In this document: positions 11,711-23,784 of the stretch, piece by piece
Layout: each line of letters starts with the position of its first letter
Numbering within the stretch: the first letter of the stretch is position 1
Assembly: GCA_028023455.1 (NCBI GenBank)
Contig: JAQFVV010000510.1
Location: 310,001 to 374,000, forward strand
DNA length: 64,000 nucleotides
Reading direction: 5' to 3'
Source: Epiperipatus broadwayi
Lineage: Eukaryota; Onychophora; Udeonychophora; Euonychophora; Peripatidae
Program-made: the position numbers and the translations under genes
Notes under the pieces: generated by a model
The model's input: the letters and a program-made list of their open reading frames with translations, nothing else
Told to the model about the DNA's origin: nothing
The model's database searches: none

Positions 11711-12069
11711 AAAAACAGTCAAAACTCTCCACACAGTAGTACCACTCAATGAGCTTGGATTGAAAATATCGTTTTCAATTTTATTCTTATAGTTTTGTAG
11801 TTAAGTAAAGATAAAAGATGGCTGCTGGGGTGTTGCATTAGATACTAATATCTAGGTGCAGTGCTCTCAGATTTAAGGTTCCTCACTGACAAAGGCCACA
11901 AGCCAGAAACTAGTCTGGGGATATTGGATGAGTAGGCACTAGATAGGGATTTTATGCACAAGCCTTCTGGCATCCATTGATTACTCTAGATTGCACTAAG
12001 TGGCACTACTGTATGGAGAGTTTTGCCTGTCAGTTATGAGCAAGCATAAGAAAAGTTGATCATGTGATG
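11711..12069 (+). mobile_element. foldback element with hammerhead motif (family A, copy 4)
   Basis: It begins AAAAACAGTCAAAACTCTCC and ends GATCATGTGATG. The flanks carry the 12-bp repeat CTCG(G/A)TTAATAT at 11699-11710 and 12070-12081. Here the right arm is complete and the left arm is short, the reverse of copy 2. The right arm has a hammerhead motif on the plus strand. Confidence 0.8.
11872..11929 (+). ncRNA. hammerhead ribozyme motif (core damaged)
   Basis: TCCTCA pairs with TGGGGA, and GAAAC, TA and GTC are intact. The core reads CTGACAA, so G8 is lost in the same way as at 2611-2617. It is probably inactive. Confidence 0.55.
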
Positions 12070-12216
12070 CTCGATTAATATATATATAAAACAAATCACC
12101 ACAAATAATAAGTTTCAGCTTTTTTGAGTATCAATGTTTGATTATTATATATATAAAAAACTAGTTTAATTAATATTAAAAAACAAAATCACTGATAATA
12201 TGCTTGATTACTATAT

Positions 12217-12560
12217 AAGGTGTGCCAATGTAATTCCCACAATTGTATCAAAATCACAATGTATTCATGTTTGAACATGTTTAAGTTAGTGTGTGTGTAA
12301 ATTTAACGCTGGTAGAGCTGGCTGTTGGTTAGCTATTAGAAGATAATAAATATCCCTGAAGCACTTTGGTGTAAAAATGGGTGATCAAAATTTTGAGCAA
12401 CATAATATCAAATTTTGTGTGAAAATCAGCGAATGTGCTAGTGAAACTTTACAACTGTTGCAAATGGCATATGGTGAAGATACTACAAAAGAAATGTCTT
12501 TGATGAGAAGATATGATGGATGATCCCAAAAGTGGACAGTAAAAACAATGACTGACAATT
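12217..12560 (+). pseudogene. mariner transposase remnant
   Basis: AAGGTGTGCCAATGTAATTC at 12217 looks like a mariner inverted terminal repeat. From ATG at 12377 the frame reads MGDQNFEQHNIKFCVK, then ASETLQLLQMAYGEDT. That is the N-terminal DNA-binding part of mariner transposases (typically FCVKLGKTASETFQMLQ...AYGEDA). After a deletion it continues with DDPKSGQ, a conserved mariner block, and then stops. The catalytic domain and the right terminus are missing. Confidence 0.8.
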
Positions 12561-12639
12561 TGTAATTTAGTTAATGCCTTTTGTATATTTATTTTATTGT
12601 ATTTCTTTTTCCGATCTTAACTTTTTGCCTTATATTTAT

Positions 12640-13470
12640 TTTTAATTATTATAAACTCATTATAATTGAGTGTAGATAAGGTAGTTCATATTCAAGCTAA
12701 ATTTAAGAATTCACCAAAAAATGAGAACGTGATAAATAAAATGGCAAACTTGTTACAAATAGTTCATATGTTAAAAGTTAATGAAGAATGATCTCAAAAT
12801 ATAAATGCAAGAACTGAATACTCTAAAAACAACATTATATGCATCAAGAAAAACAAGGGCAACAGTATGGTATTGTTGAAAACTAATGAATTACAAACTT
12901 AAAAATATAAATACTAAAAATATAAAATAAGCCAAAGATAAATTTGTGTCTACAATTTTAAGAAGATACTGTAATAAAGCATATACACATTCTAAGTATC
13001 TATCAATGTAGCCCTCAGCAGCCATACCAGTGTACTTTTGCAAATATTAAATTACATGAAGACGACCAGCCTCTTAGACTCTTGATAGATTTTAGTGAGA
13101 CATACTACTGTGAGGCTGCAAAGAAAATAGCAGATTGTTTGAGGATATTGATTTCGATAACTACACATATAAAATCTTTATTTGAATGTGATAAAATTAA
13201 AATAAAAACAACATTTTAGCTTCATTGAATATAAAAGACCTTTATGGTTCTGTGTCTTGAGATCTTCCCATTAATACAATTCTGGAAATTTTGCAGTAAA
13301 TTAACTACAATCCAAAAAGATTTTATAATAAAAGTATTGCAATGGATTGACAAGAATGTAGTACCATCAGTCAATGCAAAATTTTATAAAATGGAATGCA
13401 TATGACCTATGAAACTTCCACTAAGTGGAATAATTTGCAGTATCATGCTTTCAAAATCTGAAAATATTAT
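12640..13470 (+). pseudogene. Penelope-like element, reverse transcriptase part 1
   Basis: Broken reading frames keep several Penelope-type RT blocks in order. IKKNKGNSMVLL (about 12845-12880) corresponds to the usual DKGNAVVIL. DDQPLRLLIDF with EAAKKIADCLRIL (13060-13150) corresponds to PLRPIVS...LAKIL. LNIKDLYGSV (about 13215-13255) corresponds to the DV-SLYTN-P block. PLSGIICSIMLSKSEN (13412-13463) corresponds to the MGSPLSPIIANI block. The element is interrupted at 13470 by a 3.6-kb insertion and resumes at 17065. Stops and shifts make it non-functional. Confidence 0.75.
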
Positions 13471-16400
13471 TGTAACGGTCAAATATGTGCATTTGCGCAA
13501 CAAAATCTAGAACTCTGATAGATCATCCTAAGGCTGACCAGGTTTACAGTGGTGGAAGCCACAGCTCTGGCCTAACTCTAGTTCTTCTACCATTGCTCAT
13601 AGACTTACAACCTTACAAATGACACAGTTGAGGTCACAGCAGCATTTTAATCCTTCACGTGCCAGCAGTAGCTCATCCGTAGCACATAAGACGGGTAACA
13701 ATGGGTATTTTGTATAGCATATCTATATAGGCATCATGTGGCATGCTTATCGTTATATAAAATTTCAATAACCCAATAAGATTAACTATTAATTATTAAC
13801 TAAAAGTGAGTCGGTGAGCAAGATCAAGACAAGAAACCAAAGTAAATTTAAAATCAATTTAATAATATTCAATGTAAATAATAATTTAATATAACAATAG
13901 TGTGAATAACTTCTTTGATTTCACATGCAGGTGAACAAGGGATTTTACAATTCAAAGGGGTTCACACGTAAGTGATGCGTTGTCAATGGCGAATTTTGGA
14001 TGTACAGCATTAATTAGTTTGGTTTACATATATATATAAGTTAATTTACTTATAAATGGTTTTAAGCTTCTAACACATTTAATAAAATTTGGAGGTTTTG
14101 CATTTCCGTTCTATATATGTGTAGTCTCATATCACACGCAGGTGATAGTATGTAAGTTACAATCAATTATTTATTTGGCTATACATATATATCTCCATCA
14201 CTCGCAGGTGATAAAATGAAATTACAGTAAATTTGTACATGAGCTTAATATGAATTTTAATTCAGAACGATTTGGCTTTGCTCATGGTTATCTATGCCAG
14301 ATTATGCTATACAGGATCTAGATTTGCCATATTAGCGGAAGTGATAATTAATTTTAACAAAACATAATTTAATATAACTTAACTAGCACGAATACTTTAA
14401 CATATTCTCTACACAGTAAAATACTATTTAGATTGGATTCCCTTTCATATCAATGCCGAATTAACTATAAAATGGCAGGTTGAACTGACTAACGGAAGTT
14501 ATACTTCAGATACAAGTGCGTAAAACAAAACATATAACTCTTAAGTCTTATTGCATCTCATATGTGACTTATTCACGGGATTTTTACTGGTGTAACGGTT
14601 CAATGGGACCGATTCTCATTGCTGTGGTGTTTGAGGCCATTTTAGTTCGGCTGATCGAGCAATTTATATATGAGTGGGAGTCTTACGCTCTGGGTGAGTC
14701 TCATGCTCCATTTAGACGAATGCAGGATGGGTTGGCATGTACCAGTCACCACCTGAAGAATAATTGCCCGAACTAAGGTAATGATGCAGCACAACGACAT
14801 GCAATCATTAAAGAAATACAGCAATAAGAAAATATGCTATAGTGTTTCATAAGAACACATATGCACCACTGACTAGATAATCATATTTAAAATTAAAACG
14901 CTTAAATACAAGTTTCTTTCATGAAACTACCCACATCAGTTCATGTTACAGTACTCTTAATAGTACTAATTAAGGGAATTTATGAATCCAATCTACAGAG
15001 TTAGCTATATAGGCTATGATTTCCTTAGTTTAAGGAGGATTACAGCATATGGGAAATTAAAATATAAACTTATAGATTTATGCTGTATTTATATCACTTT
15101 AACTAAATATTTATTTAAAATATCAATTTAACAAGCAAATCTATATTAAGGTGATGATACGTTTGTAATGAATTTTAATTATAGACATTTTATCCTTTCC
15201 AAAACAGAGCTTTTTATTTCGTATGTAATTATATGTTTGATATATATATGAGCACTTACATATATATGCGAGCGAAACTTGATTTAATACTCGCGAATAG
15301 TTTAGTTTAAGAATAAAGCTCAGTTTTGAAGTTTTATAGCATAAACAAGATAACATAACAAAATAATAATATTGGCATAGATCAACTTAAGAAATGCATA
15401 AAAAATCATAATAACATTTTAAACAAATGAAATTTGATAATTGTTTATTTTAAAAGGAAAGATGTGCGAGGTTCGCTAAAACATGTCTGATTTAGTTTTA
15501 TAATGCTATCTCGGAAATTAATGACTGCAAACATTATCATTAACTTAAAACATATATAAATTATCATAGAAATCTTAATATTACTTTAAATAGCTTATAC
15601 GTTACAAGAATAGATAAAAGATTTAATTTCTACATTAAACAAATTAAAATAGATAGGGTAACCAAATCAAACATTATTTTAAGAGTAAACCAAACATAAA
15701 ATCATCCAATTATATTAATAAAGATGTGTGTGAATGCGCATATTTTAGATAAATCATAATTCATCTATATATGAGTTTAAATCAACTAAAACACATTAAA
15801 TCATTTAATGTTTCAAACTATTCAATAATTTGTTTATCAGGTAAATCATTTTTATCAATTAAATCATATAACTCATATCAGAGATTTTAAATCAGGTTTT
15901 TAAATTAGTATCAGTTTTAAAACGATTTAAATTTGTATCAGGCAAGGCTTTAGGATTTAAATACAGTTATTAATAATCATAATTTAGATGAGTTTTTAAG
16001 TTAAAGTTTTAAAACAAAATATACATAATTTTCACTTACAATATTTAGATGATCATTAATTTAGGGTTAAGCTAGCATTTACTTGGAATTCGTTGAAGGT
16101 TTTAGATTAGAATAGTATTTACCGTTGTTAATCTTGAGATTTCTCTGTACTGCGGCTTCTCTGAATAGCGTGGCATCCTTTAAATTCTGGTGGTACTCTG
16201 CTCTTGTTCTTTCAGCTTAGCTGGCTGTTTTCCAGGCAGAAGGCTAGATTCGAAGCCTGTTACCCTGACATTTTATTAATTCACATTCTTAAAATATATT
16301 TTGATGACTCTTAGCAAATATCTCAATGAAGAAGAATAACAATAATATCTATCCTTTAAAGATGGCTGCTACTTCTTTTATACTCTTATCCCCCCCCCTC

Positions 16401-17064
16401 TCTTTCATGATTTTATTTTCTTAGAATTGTTTTTCTGGCCCGTGCGATAGTAACCAATTATAGCGGGAGCCTGCTGTTTTAAATTTTAAATAGGTCAAAA
16501 AAATGCTATTCACAGGCCGTAATTTATTCTGTTTTTATTCTAAATATAATTTTTAATTAATCTAGTATCGGTAAAGATTAATTATATTGGCGACTGTATG
16601 TCCAGTAAACAAATCTAAGATTTAGAAAAACATTTTATTATATATGTAACTCGACCGTTCTAATTTACCGATATATGCAGAATTATACAATTTTGAAAAT
16701 ATATAATTTAATAAATATGTAAAATTATTGAAAACAAAATGTTTTATAATCTATTAACATTTATATTCTTGCATATATGTAGTCTAAAGTTACACATATA
16801 ATTAGTTTTTCATCTTGCAATTATTAATAATCTATATATGTGCGCATTTTGCTTAAGGAGTATATAAATGAATAATTTAGTAAATATTTAAAGATATACG
16901 CACACATATATGATTGACTTAATTAGATTCAAATTAAGATGGGATTTATTTAGATTATCATTAATAAATATACGAGTATTGGTGGTATTTATATATGTAT
17001 GAATACTACTATATAGCATATATAGTAGGTGAAACAGTTGGGTTGAAAAGCTGACTGTTTCATA
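13471..17064. mobile_element. 3.6-kb insertion with TGTAACGG start and 3'-terminal hairpin (family H, copy 1)
   Basis: This stretch interrupts the Penelope-like RT; joining its flanks restores ENII-PKY. ATTAT is repeated at 13466-13470 and 17065-17069. It starts TGTAACGGTCA and ends with a hairpin whose stem is TGAAACAGT/ACTGTTTCA (about 17027-17062), so its two ends are also weak inverted repeats. It is less AT-rich in parts (14500-14780, 16130-16260). No transposase or RT was recognised. CACATGCAGGTGA-like motifs recur at about 13922, 14132 and 14198. It could be a non-autonomous LTR or DNA element. Confidence 0.55.
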
Positions 17065-17935
17065 ATTATCCCTAAATATTAAGATACTTTGTCTAATGAA
17101 ATTTGTGATGCATTGATGATGTTTTTACATGCTTATCTGAAACATAGTTTAATAATATACGCCTGGATTTTGAAAATGAATCGCCTCTACATTGAACCAT
17201 AAAAACACAAGATAAAAATCGTAGAATTTTCTGGACCTATATATCCAAAAAAATAATAATCAAAAGCTCAATTGCAAAATGAATTTAAAACTCATTCAAA
17301 TAAGAGGAGCTATTCACTTCCAAAAACTTGGTTTCAAATGTTTCTCATACAGAAACATAAATTTATGCAAGTATGAGACTAAACAATATCAATGCATTTA
17401 TATCAAGTATTTCATAATTCTCAAATATAATTGAAATACACTAATTAAAACAATTGGCAAATTTTACATTTAAATAAAATTACAAATAATGTGCCAAAGG
17501 CATGGATAAATCTTTCATATACCCCTAAGATAGACTAAGGAATATATGTACTGATATGTGTAAGATCAGCTTTAGATCACCTCCATCTCTAAGCAATGTT
17601 AAATAATTTAAAACGAAATACCAGTGAAGCACGTCCCTAAAATTGTCTACAAAATTATATGATGCCTCATTTTGTAAATCTGTATATTATGGGGAGTCGT
17701 GGGTGAATAAATATAAGAGGAACATCTAGCATCATACTTATACAATAGAGCAAAATAAAACATAATTCAATTTTCCTCGATCATGAGCTTGCTCCAGGTC
17801 ATATTTTCAGTCCCATTAATGTATGATTTGTGCCAAAAGATGATAGAAAATGAAAATACAAAAAGGCATCAGCAAAGGATTAAAATGCAATCAACAGAAA
17901 GGATTCATGTTCCATTGTCAAAAAAGTGGAATATT
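17065..17935 (+). pseudogene. Penelope-like element, RT end and GIY-YIG endonuclease
   Basis: This continues the element interrupted at 13470. CIDDVF (about 17112-17130) corresponds to the catalytic (Y/F)xDD block, followed by NNIRLDFENESPL. Around 17645-17735, VYKII and then, after a shift, CKSVYYGESWVNKYKRN match the GIY-YIG-type endonuclease of Penelope-like elements. HELAPGHIFSP (about 17785-17815) matches the later H-x-GH region. The end is near 17935. Several stops and shifts are present. Confidence 0.7.
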
Positions 17936-18121
17936 TAAATATCTCATTTACATAATAAATTATAAACATAATATTCAACTGCTAAATTAAAACAGCACTA
18001 TGATTCTAGCAATAGTTCATCAAAAGCATGTTTAATGCAATATAAAAGTCTTGAATATCAACTATTTACCTTTTTTTAATACTTTATTCTAACAAATTTA
18101 TAATAATTACAATAATTACTT

Positions 18122-19237
18122 TCCTTGAATACTTAAGAGTGATAAATGTATATGCTATTAGACAATAATAAGGAGAAAGGGAATTAAGCTAAAATCAAAG
18201 TCAATTTTACTTTAATGAATATTTCTCAAGCTTTAAATAATCAAGATTTAGTTTAAGTAAATGTTAAATCAATCTTTCTCTTAAAGAATTAATTTATTTA
18301 AAAAATATAAACATTTAGTTTTAAATATTCAAGGATTAGTTTTTACAAGTTATCTCTGAAGCTATTCAAAATTATGTGAATATAAAGGTATGTGTGGTTG
18401 ACACCAATGTATGTTTATATCTATTTATAGGTAGTTCAGTAAACTGATTTTAATCTTAAATTTTTGACAGATTGCCATTTTTATAGCACCTAGGCATCTG
18501 AAATTGTTTAGTATATATATATATGCATTTTACATAGCAATCTTAAAGATATTTTATCCACCACACTTGAATTTTATATATATATTTGTTTACTTCCATA
18601 AGTTTCATACTAATTTGTGTAGTAACTTGCATGATTTTCATTTTACTCCAGATTATTGGAGGTCTATTTTGCTGTTATACTATTAATGTGCTGTAGGATC
18701 TAATGCATATTGTGTGAGGCTGATTTTGTAATTGTACCCATGGGAATATGTAAATTTAATTTAGCCTTTTTTTATTGTATATTTTTTGAAGTTAAGAATG
18801 AAAGGTGTAAATGTACACATCTTGACATGGCTAATACATATCTAACAAAATCAGATGATAGTTATTAAATGATAGTTTTCAGAGATGATAGTGAATTAAA
18901 TATTGTTTGGTTGTTATTAATATTCAAAGAGCTATCCACTGACAAGAAATATGCTAATATATAATGGCAATTTAAGTTTATGTATTATAATTGAACTGTT
19001 AATAAATTTGTTTTATTAGATCAATCTTATCTTCAGTTTACTGTTGATGCTTCTAAGAAATCTGTTTTCTATAATCTAAAGGCATTCATGTATCTGTTAG
19101 TAATGGTATGTGGCTGTGTAATTATTTCTAGCTCATGACCCTCACCAGTAAACTCTAATACATCTCTTGAGTAACATTATAAACTATAAATCAAGTGGTG
19201 CTATTGTTGCTGTATCTACAGGGAAGACTGTCCATGA
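18122..19237 (+). repeat. 1.1-kb dispersed direct repeat, copy 1
   Basis: It matches 28106-29270 in the same orientation over about 1.1 kb with small gaps. The start is AATACTTAAGAGTG in both, followed by CTATTAGACAATAATAA. Near the end both share CACCAGTAAACTCTAATA. I see no coding frame, inverted termini or clear target duplication. It may be a non-autonomous transposon or an old segmental duplication. Confidence 0.7.
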
Positions 19238-19835
19238 CTCCACAATGTGAGGCAAGATTACAAAACAAAATATAATCAGAGATATTGGAAAACCAAATAT
19301 CAGAAGATTTTTTATGATTGTGAAGTGATTGACATAAGAAATAATATCAGAAAAAGTGGTTGGATGAGTAAGAGACATGATTGATATTCCTAGAGGTATG
19401 CTTGAAAATGAAGTTCCAATATAACATTAATAATATTAAAATAGAGAAGTTCAAGAAAACATAGTTAAAAGATGAAGTTCTATATAGCATATTTGAAGAC
19501 AGAGAAGTTCTATATAATACCATGACATATGAAAAGAAATATTTTTCTCTATAACATACAACAGAGAATCAAAACAGAATAGTACTGACATTTAAAAATC
19601 CAGAGATACTTGAAAGAAAAAATAAGCAGTAGGAAATGGACACCCCAAAGAATCAAGAACAGGCATGATTGGTTTTATGATGCAATCGATAAAATAAAAT
19701 CAGCTTTCAATGCAAGAAATTAAACATGAAATAAAAAAAATGATTTCAACGAAAAAAATTAAACAAGAAATAAAAGAAAATCAATTTTCAATGCAAGAAA
19801 TGAAACAAAAAATGAATGAAAATCAATGCTCAATA

Positions 19836-22428
19836 GTGTAACGGGCAGAAAACATGTGATTCGTTAACATAGTGCAGAATTCGACCACCACACAGAATGG
19901 CAGCACCATCGAGGTAGCAAAGCCACCTGTAGTACTGAGTTCAAACATAGTTTATCGGTTCCACAATACAATCTACAAAACAACGCATCTGATGTGACAT
20001 TAGTAAATATTTCTTTAGGCACGGTGGTCAGGGTATGCAAGAGATTCATGATTTTATTTCGAGTTAGCCAATCAGAACATTAATCTTACACTAATACTAA
20101 TTAAACACTTATATTTACAAATCGAGGAAACATATTGAATGGGTATCGAATAAATAAAACGTAACTGCAGACGTATAGTTTGAAATTATTTATTGAAACA
20201 TTTTAATAAATTATTTACTAATAATATTTGATAATATTTAAATTGAGTAATGGAATTTTCCGATACTTTTATTCAAGAAATACATTTATTTATTTAGTAA
20301 CATTTATGTGAAATCATTTTATCAATAATACTTTTATTTAAGATCTCAGTAGCGGTATCTCCGATACTGTTCATGTTTACAAAGAGAAATACATTTATTT
20401 GATGATGTAATCTAGCTACCTAAAATTCTTGAGCAAGTATTTCTAAGACATGCCTTTAGGGATTTATTACTTTGCAATGCAAGAGTCTAAAATAAGATTT
20501 ATAATATTAGCGGTGGACATATATTTATTTAATTAAAAATATTCATTAATAACTAAGGGCAAACATTTATTTGAGAGTGAATTATGAAGATAATGAGAGA
20601 TGGAGTGATACATAGAATAATAAAGTTAGTTAAAGAAACACATGGTACGCTTTAGAAAGGCGATATGGAATGGCAGTATATTGAAACTGCAAAGCCGTGA
20701 ATGAGTTTATAAGAACGACGGGCTGGCGTTTGCCATCGTCCCAAAGAGGTAAGGTGTCACATAAGCATAACCAGGGACAAGCGGTTCATGCCGCGATTGC
20801 CTGCTGGCTGCGTGACTTTCGTCAAGCCCTACGGGAGCATTTATTATGACCGCTTGTGTAGGACGACTAAGGTTAATTTCAACCCTATTGAATCTGGAAT
20901 ATTCAAGGCTTGGAATGGGTCATCGCGTCTGTAAAACGTAACACATGTATAATGTATAGACGATTCTGGTAAGATTTAAATATATTGTCTAACTCGGCCC
21001 TACATTATCAACATCTAATAAAGAACGTTGGCGACTCTCAAAGCAATGCAATTTTATGGAATTATTAAGATTTACTAAATATAAAACATATATAAACTGG
21101 GTGATTATTACAACTAATACGCCAGCCATTTGCTAAGTAGTAGACCCCTGCATTACAATAAATGAAGCATTGAATGCGTGTCCATTTATATGAAAATTAA
21201 GTTATTTATGAAAGTAAATATTAATGAAAATTTGACACGCATCCACTGTTTCAAGCTATCATAGATTTAAACTTAGAAAATTATGAGCATGCGATAATTA
21301 TATAATAAAATGTAGATTTTAGAAATACATACCCAAGAAAGTTAGAATTAGGCAGGCTAGATTATTAAAGAACTTTACATTAAAAAAATTTAATAATTAA
21401 TTTGTTTTACAAACGAGAATTTACAGTTTATAAGTTAGATAAAGAATGAATAAGCTATAGCGGGATATTAGTAGAGTACTCTAGAGAATTTGGACACAGG
21501 TACCTGTTTATGAGAAGTTTTCCGATTCTGTGATCAGTAGCAAATTGTTCATGATTCTAGCATTAGCAGTTCTTTACAGCATTTGGATGATTCGTGTAAT
21601 TTAACAGCAGCAGCTTTCAAATTATTTTAGGCAGCACATCTTCGTGGTTGAATTTATGAAGGGCAATGGAAGATTTGGCATCCGATAGGCCATCTCCAGG
21701 CGGAGAATAGTCTGGGCGCTTTTACTCAATCATACCGTGGCAGGAAAATTTTATTTAATATCTTGGAGACTCTCCTGATCGAGAGCAGAGCTAAAGTTAA
21801 AGTGACTGTTTCTAGCAAGTCTAAAATGGCCTCTTTTCTTAGATCTTTCACATTTTTGTCATAGTTTATTTTTGGATTCCACTTAATCTGCCCTGAGGAT
21901 AATCAATGCATTTTTGTTAATTCTAATTATAGAGAAAGCTGCCTTTCTATTGTTTATATTTACATTTAATTTTTATAATTACATTTTAGGGAATTTTTCT
22001 TTTTAATTAATCTATTATCTCTCACCGTCCGATTCTTTTTAAAATTTCAAAGACAAAAAGGGAACATACGATTATTTTTACTTTTAATTAAATATTACAA
22101 TCCATTTCTAAAATTATTACTAAATAAAATTTAAACAAAGCAATAACTAACGAATTTTACAATTCAAAATAAATGATTAAAATTATATATTTTTATATAA
22201 CTAAAAGAAGAAATCTATTTTATATTATTTATCTTTATTTATTGCCTTAAATTTGAGATCGAAATGTGTGCGTGTTTATGTTGAATTCTACATATATCTA
22301 TACATTTTTAATATTGCTACACACACACAATTCGATACCAAAAAGTTTAAATTTGGGTAGGATAGATCGGTGAGTGAGAGATGATAGAAAAAGGTGAAAC
22401 TTAAGATTCGAATATGAATCTTACTGTT
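19836..22428. mobile_element. 2.6-kb insertion with TGTAACGG start and 3'-terminal hairpin (family H, copy 2)
   Basis: It interrupts the coiled-coil region and is flanked by TCAATA (19830-19835, 22429-22434). It starts GTGTAACGGGCAG. It ends with a hairpin, TGAAACT-TAAGATTC-loop-GAATCTTA-CTGTTTCA (22395-22431), the same position and size as in the 13471-17064 element but with a different stem sequence that still pairs. A GC-richer centre (20640-20900, 21480-21900) shows no recognisable protein. Confidence 0.55.
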
Positions 22429-22817
22429 TCAATAAAAAAATTTAAGCAAGACATAATACATGAATTTAAACAGATTAAGCAGAACATGGAACAATTATAA
22501 TACAAATGCAATTAAAAATGACAGAGAATGTGATACTGTTCCCAATAAGAAATCAGAAAAGGGTAATACAAACATGATGGAAATTGAAACAAAATTCAAA
22601 AACCTGGAGAATAAAAATCTCATAATGGATAATATCAAAAGTTATAGATAGAGATGAAGTTAATAAAAATAATAGTGATCTTAATGAAGAACTCAAACAA
22701 GACAACAATGGAGAAAAATAGTTAGAAAAAAAAGGGAAATTGAAAATGAATTAGATATCATAGGACACGGAAATCAAAATATAGATATTGAAAAAGATAA
22801 AATAGTAGAAGATAAAC

Positions 22818-23142
22818 AATAAATTTAAAATATCATCTACACATTTTTTCTTTTCAAAATAGTTCATAATGTTCCATCAAACTTCTTTTTAAAACTTTTT
22901 ATATGACTATAATAAAAAATAAAATACATCCAACGTTTCAACTATTTTATATAGTCTTTTTCAAAGAACACTAAAAAAATAAAAATACAAATATATAATG
23001 TGATATTTATTATTAATTTGTATTTTTTAGTGTTCCTTGAAAAAGACTATAAAATAATCGAAACATTGGATGTATTTTATTTTTATTATAGTCATATGAA
23101 AACAAGTTTTAAAAAGAAGTTTGAAGTATTCATTGACATATA
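22818..23142 (-). mobile_element. foldback element (family C) with one-sided tail
   Basis: Arms of about 125 bp are inverted around 22990. The minus strand of the left arm and plus strand of the right arm both read GTGTTC, a TGAAAAAGACTAT hairpin, GAAAC and (G/A)TTGGATGTATTTTAT. The left side has about 45 nt with no partner on the right, so the element has a one-sided tail (3' on the minus strand). The flanks carry TAGAA(G/A)ATAAAC, 12 bp, at 22806-22817 and 23143-23154. It lies inside a decayed coding region. Confidence 0.65.
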
Positions 23143-23784
23143 TAGAAAATAAACTTGTTGAGTTAAAAAAAAAGAGGAAATAGTAAACCTAAAACTATTA
23201 AAAGAATTGAAAGAAATAGAAATTGAACAATAGATGATCCAATACAAGAGTGAAAGCTAGAAAATGAGAAAGAACAAAATTTGGAAAAACAAATTACAGA
23301 TCTAATAAAACAAGTGGTTGTGAATCATAATCACATGGCCAGTGCTGATTTAAAGAATGACATGGATTATTGGCATAAACAAAAACTACATAATATTAAG
23401 ACATTGTTTGTTGATTTAGCTAATGGAGAAATTACAAAATAATTGTTTTCTATAAAGAGCAGGGTTGTGATTTTATCAACCATTTTAATGATAGCAACTG
23501 CTTACATAATTAAAAAAAATAATTCTGAATTTGACGGAATGAATAACTTATATTTTAGGAGAAAAATTAGGCAACATTGAACACAAAACTCAAATAATTC
23601 AGGATTAGCAACAAGGTTATTTTTCAGAATTTCAATATTCACATTATGATCAAGCACAGAAACAAACTTTTAGGAGCACTTTTAATCAGAACAATAGCTG
23701 TAAAAAATGTGTCATGGCACAACAATGTGACATTATCCTAAGAGACTGGTCTAGCACAACCACTTTGAGAATATATATTATATA

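Larger units (their letters stand above)
19600..23780 (+). pseudogene. decayed coiled-coil coding region, split by two insertions
   Basis: Before the 2.6-kb insertion the frame reads SMQEIKHEIKKMIS, then IKQEIKENQFSMQEMKQ, a repeated Q/E/K-rich coiled coil. Removing the insertion (19836-22428) continues it in frame as IKKFKQDIIHEFKQIKQNME. Further pieces, such as EIETKFKNLENKN, DKIVEDK and NLKLLKELKEIEIEQ, extend to about 23240. Joining across 22818-23142 also restores the frame. A last piece around 23310-23460 reads NHNHMASADLKNDMDYWHKQ. It could be a gag/ORF1-like protein of a retroelement. I cannot name it. Confidence 0.45.

Noticed and set aside
14516-14824. Overlapping ORFs on both strands in the 3.6-kb insertion
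   Set aside because: They overlap each other, lack recognisable motifs and are explained by the locally higher GC content.
22900-23070. Working hammerhead in family C
   Set aside because: The core is CTTTGAAAAA or CCTTGAAAAA rather than CTGANGA, and stem I does not pair. Kept only as a structural resemblance.
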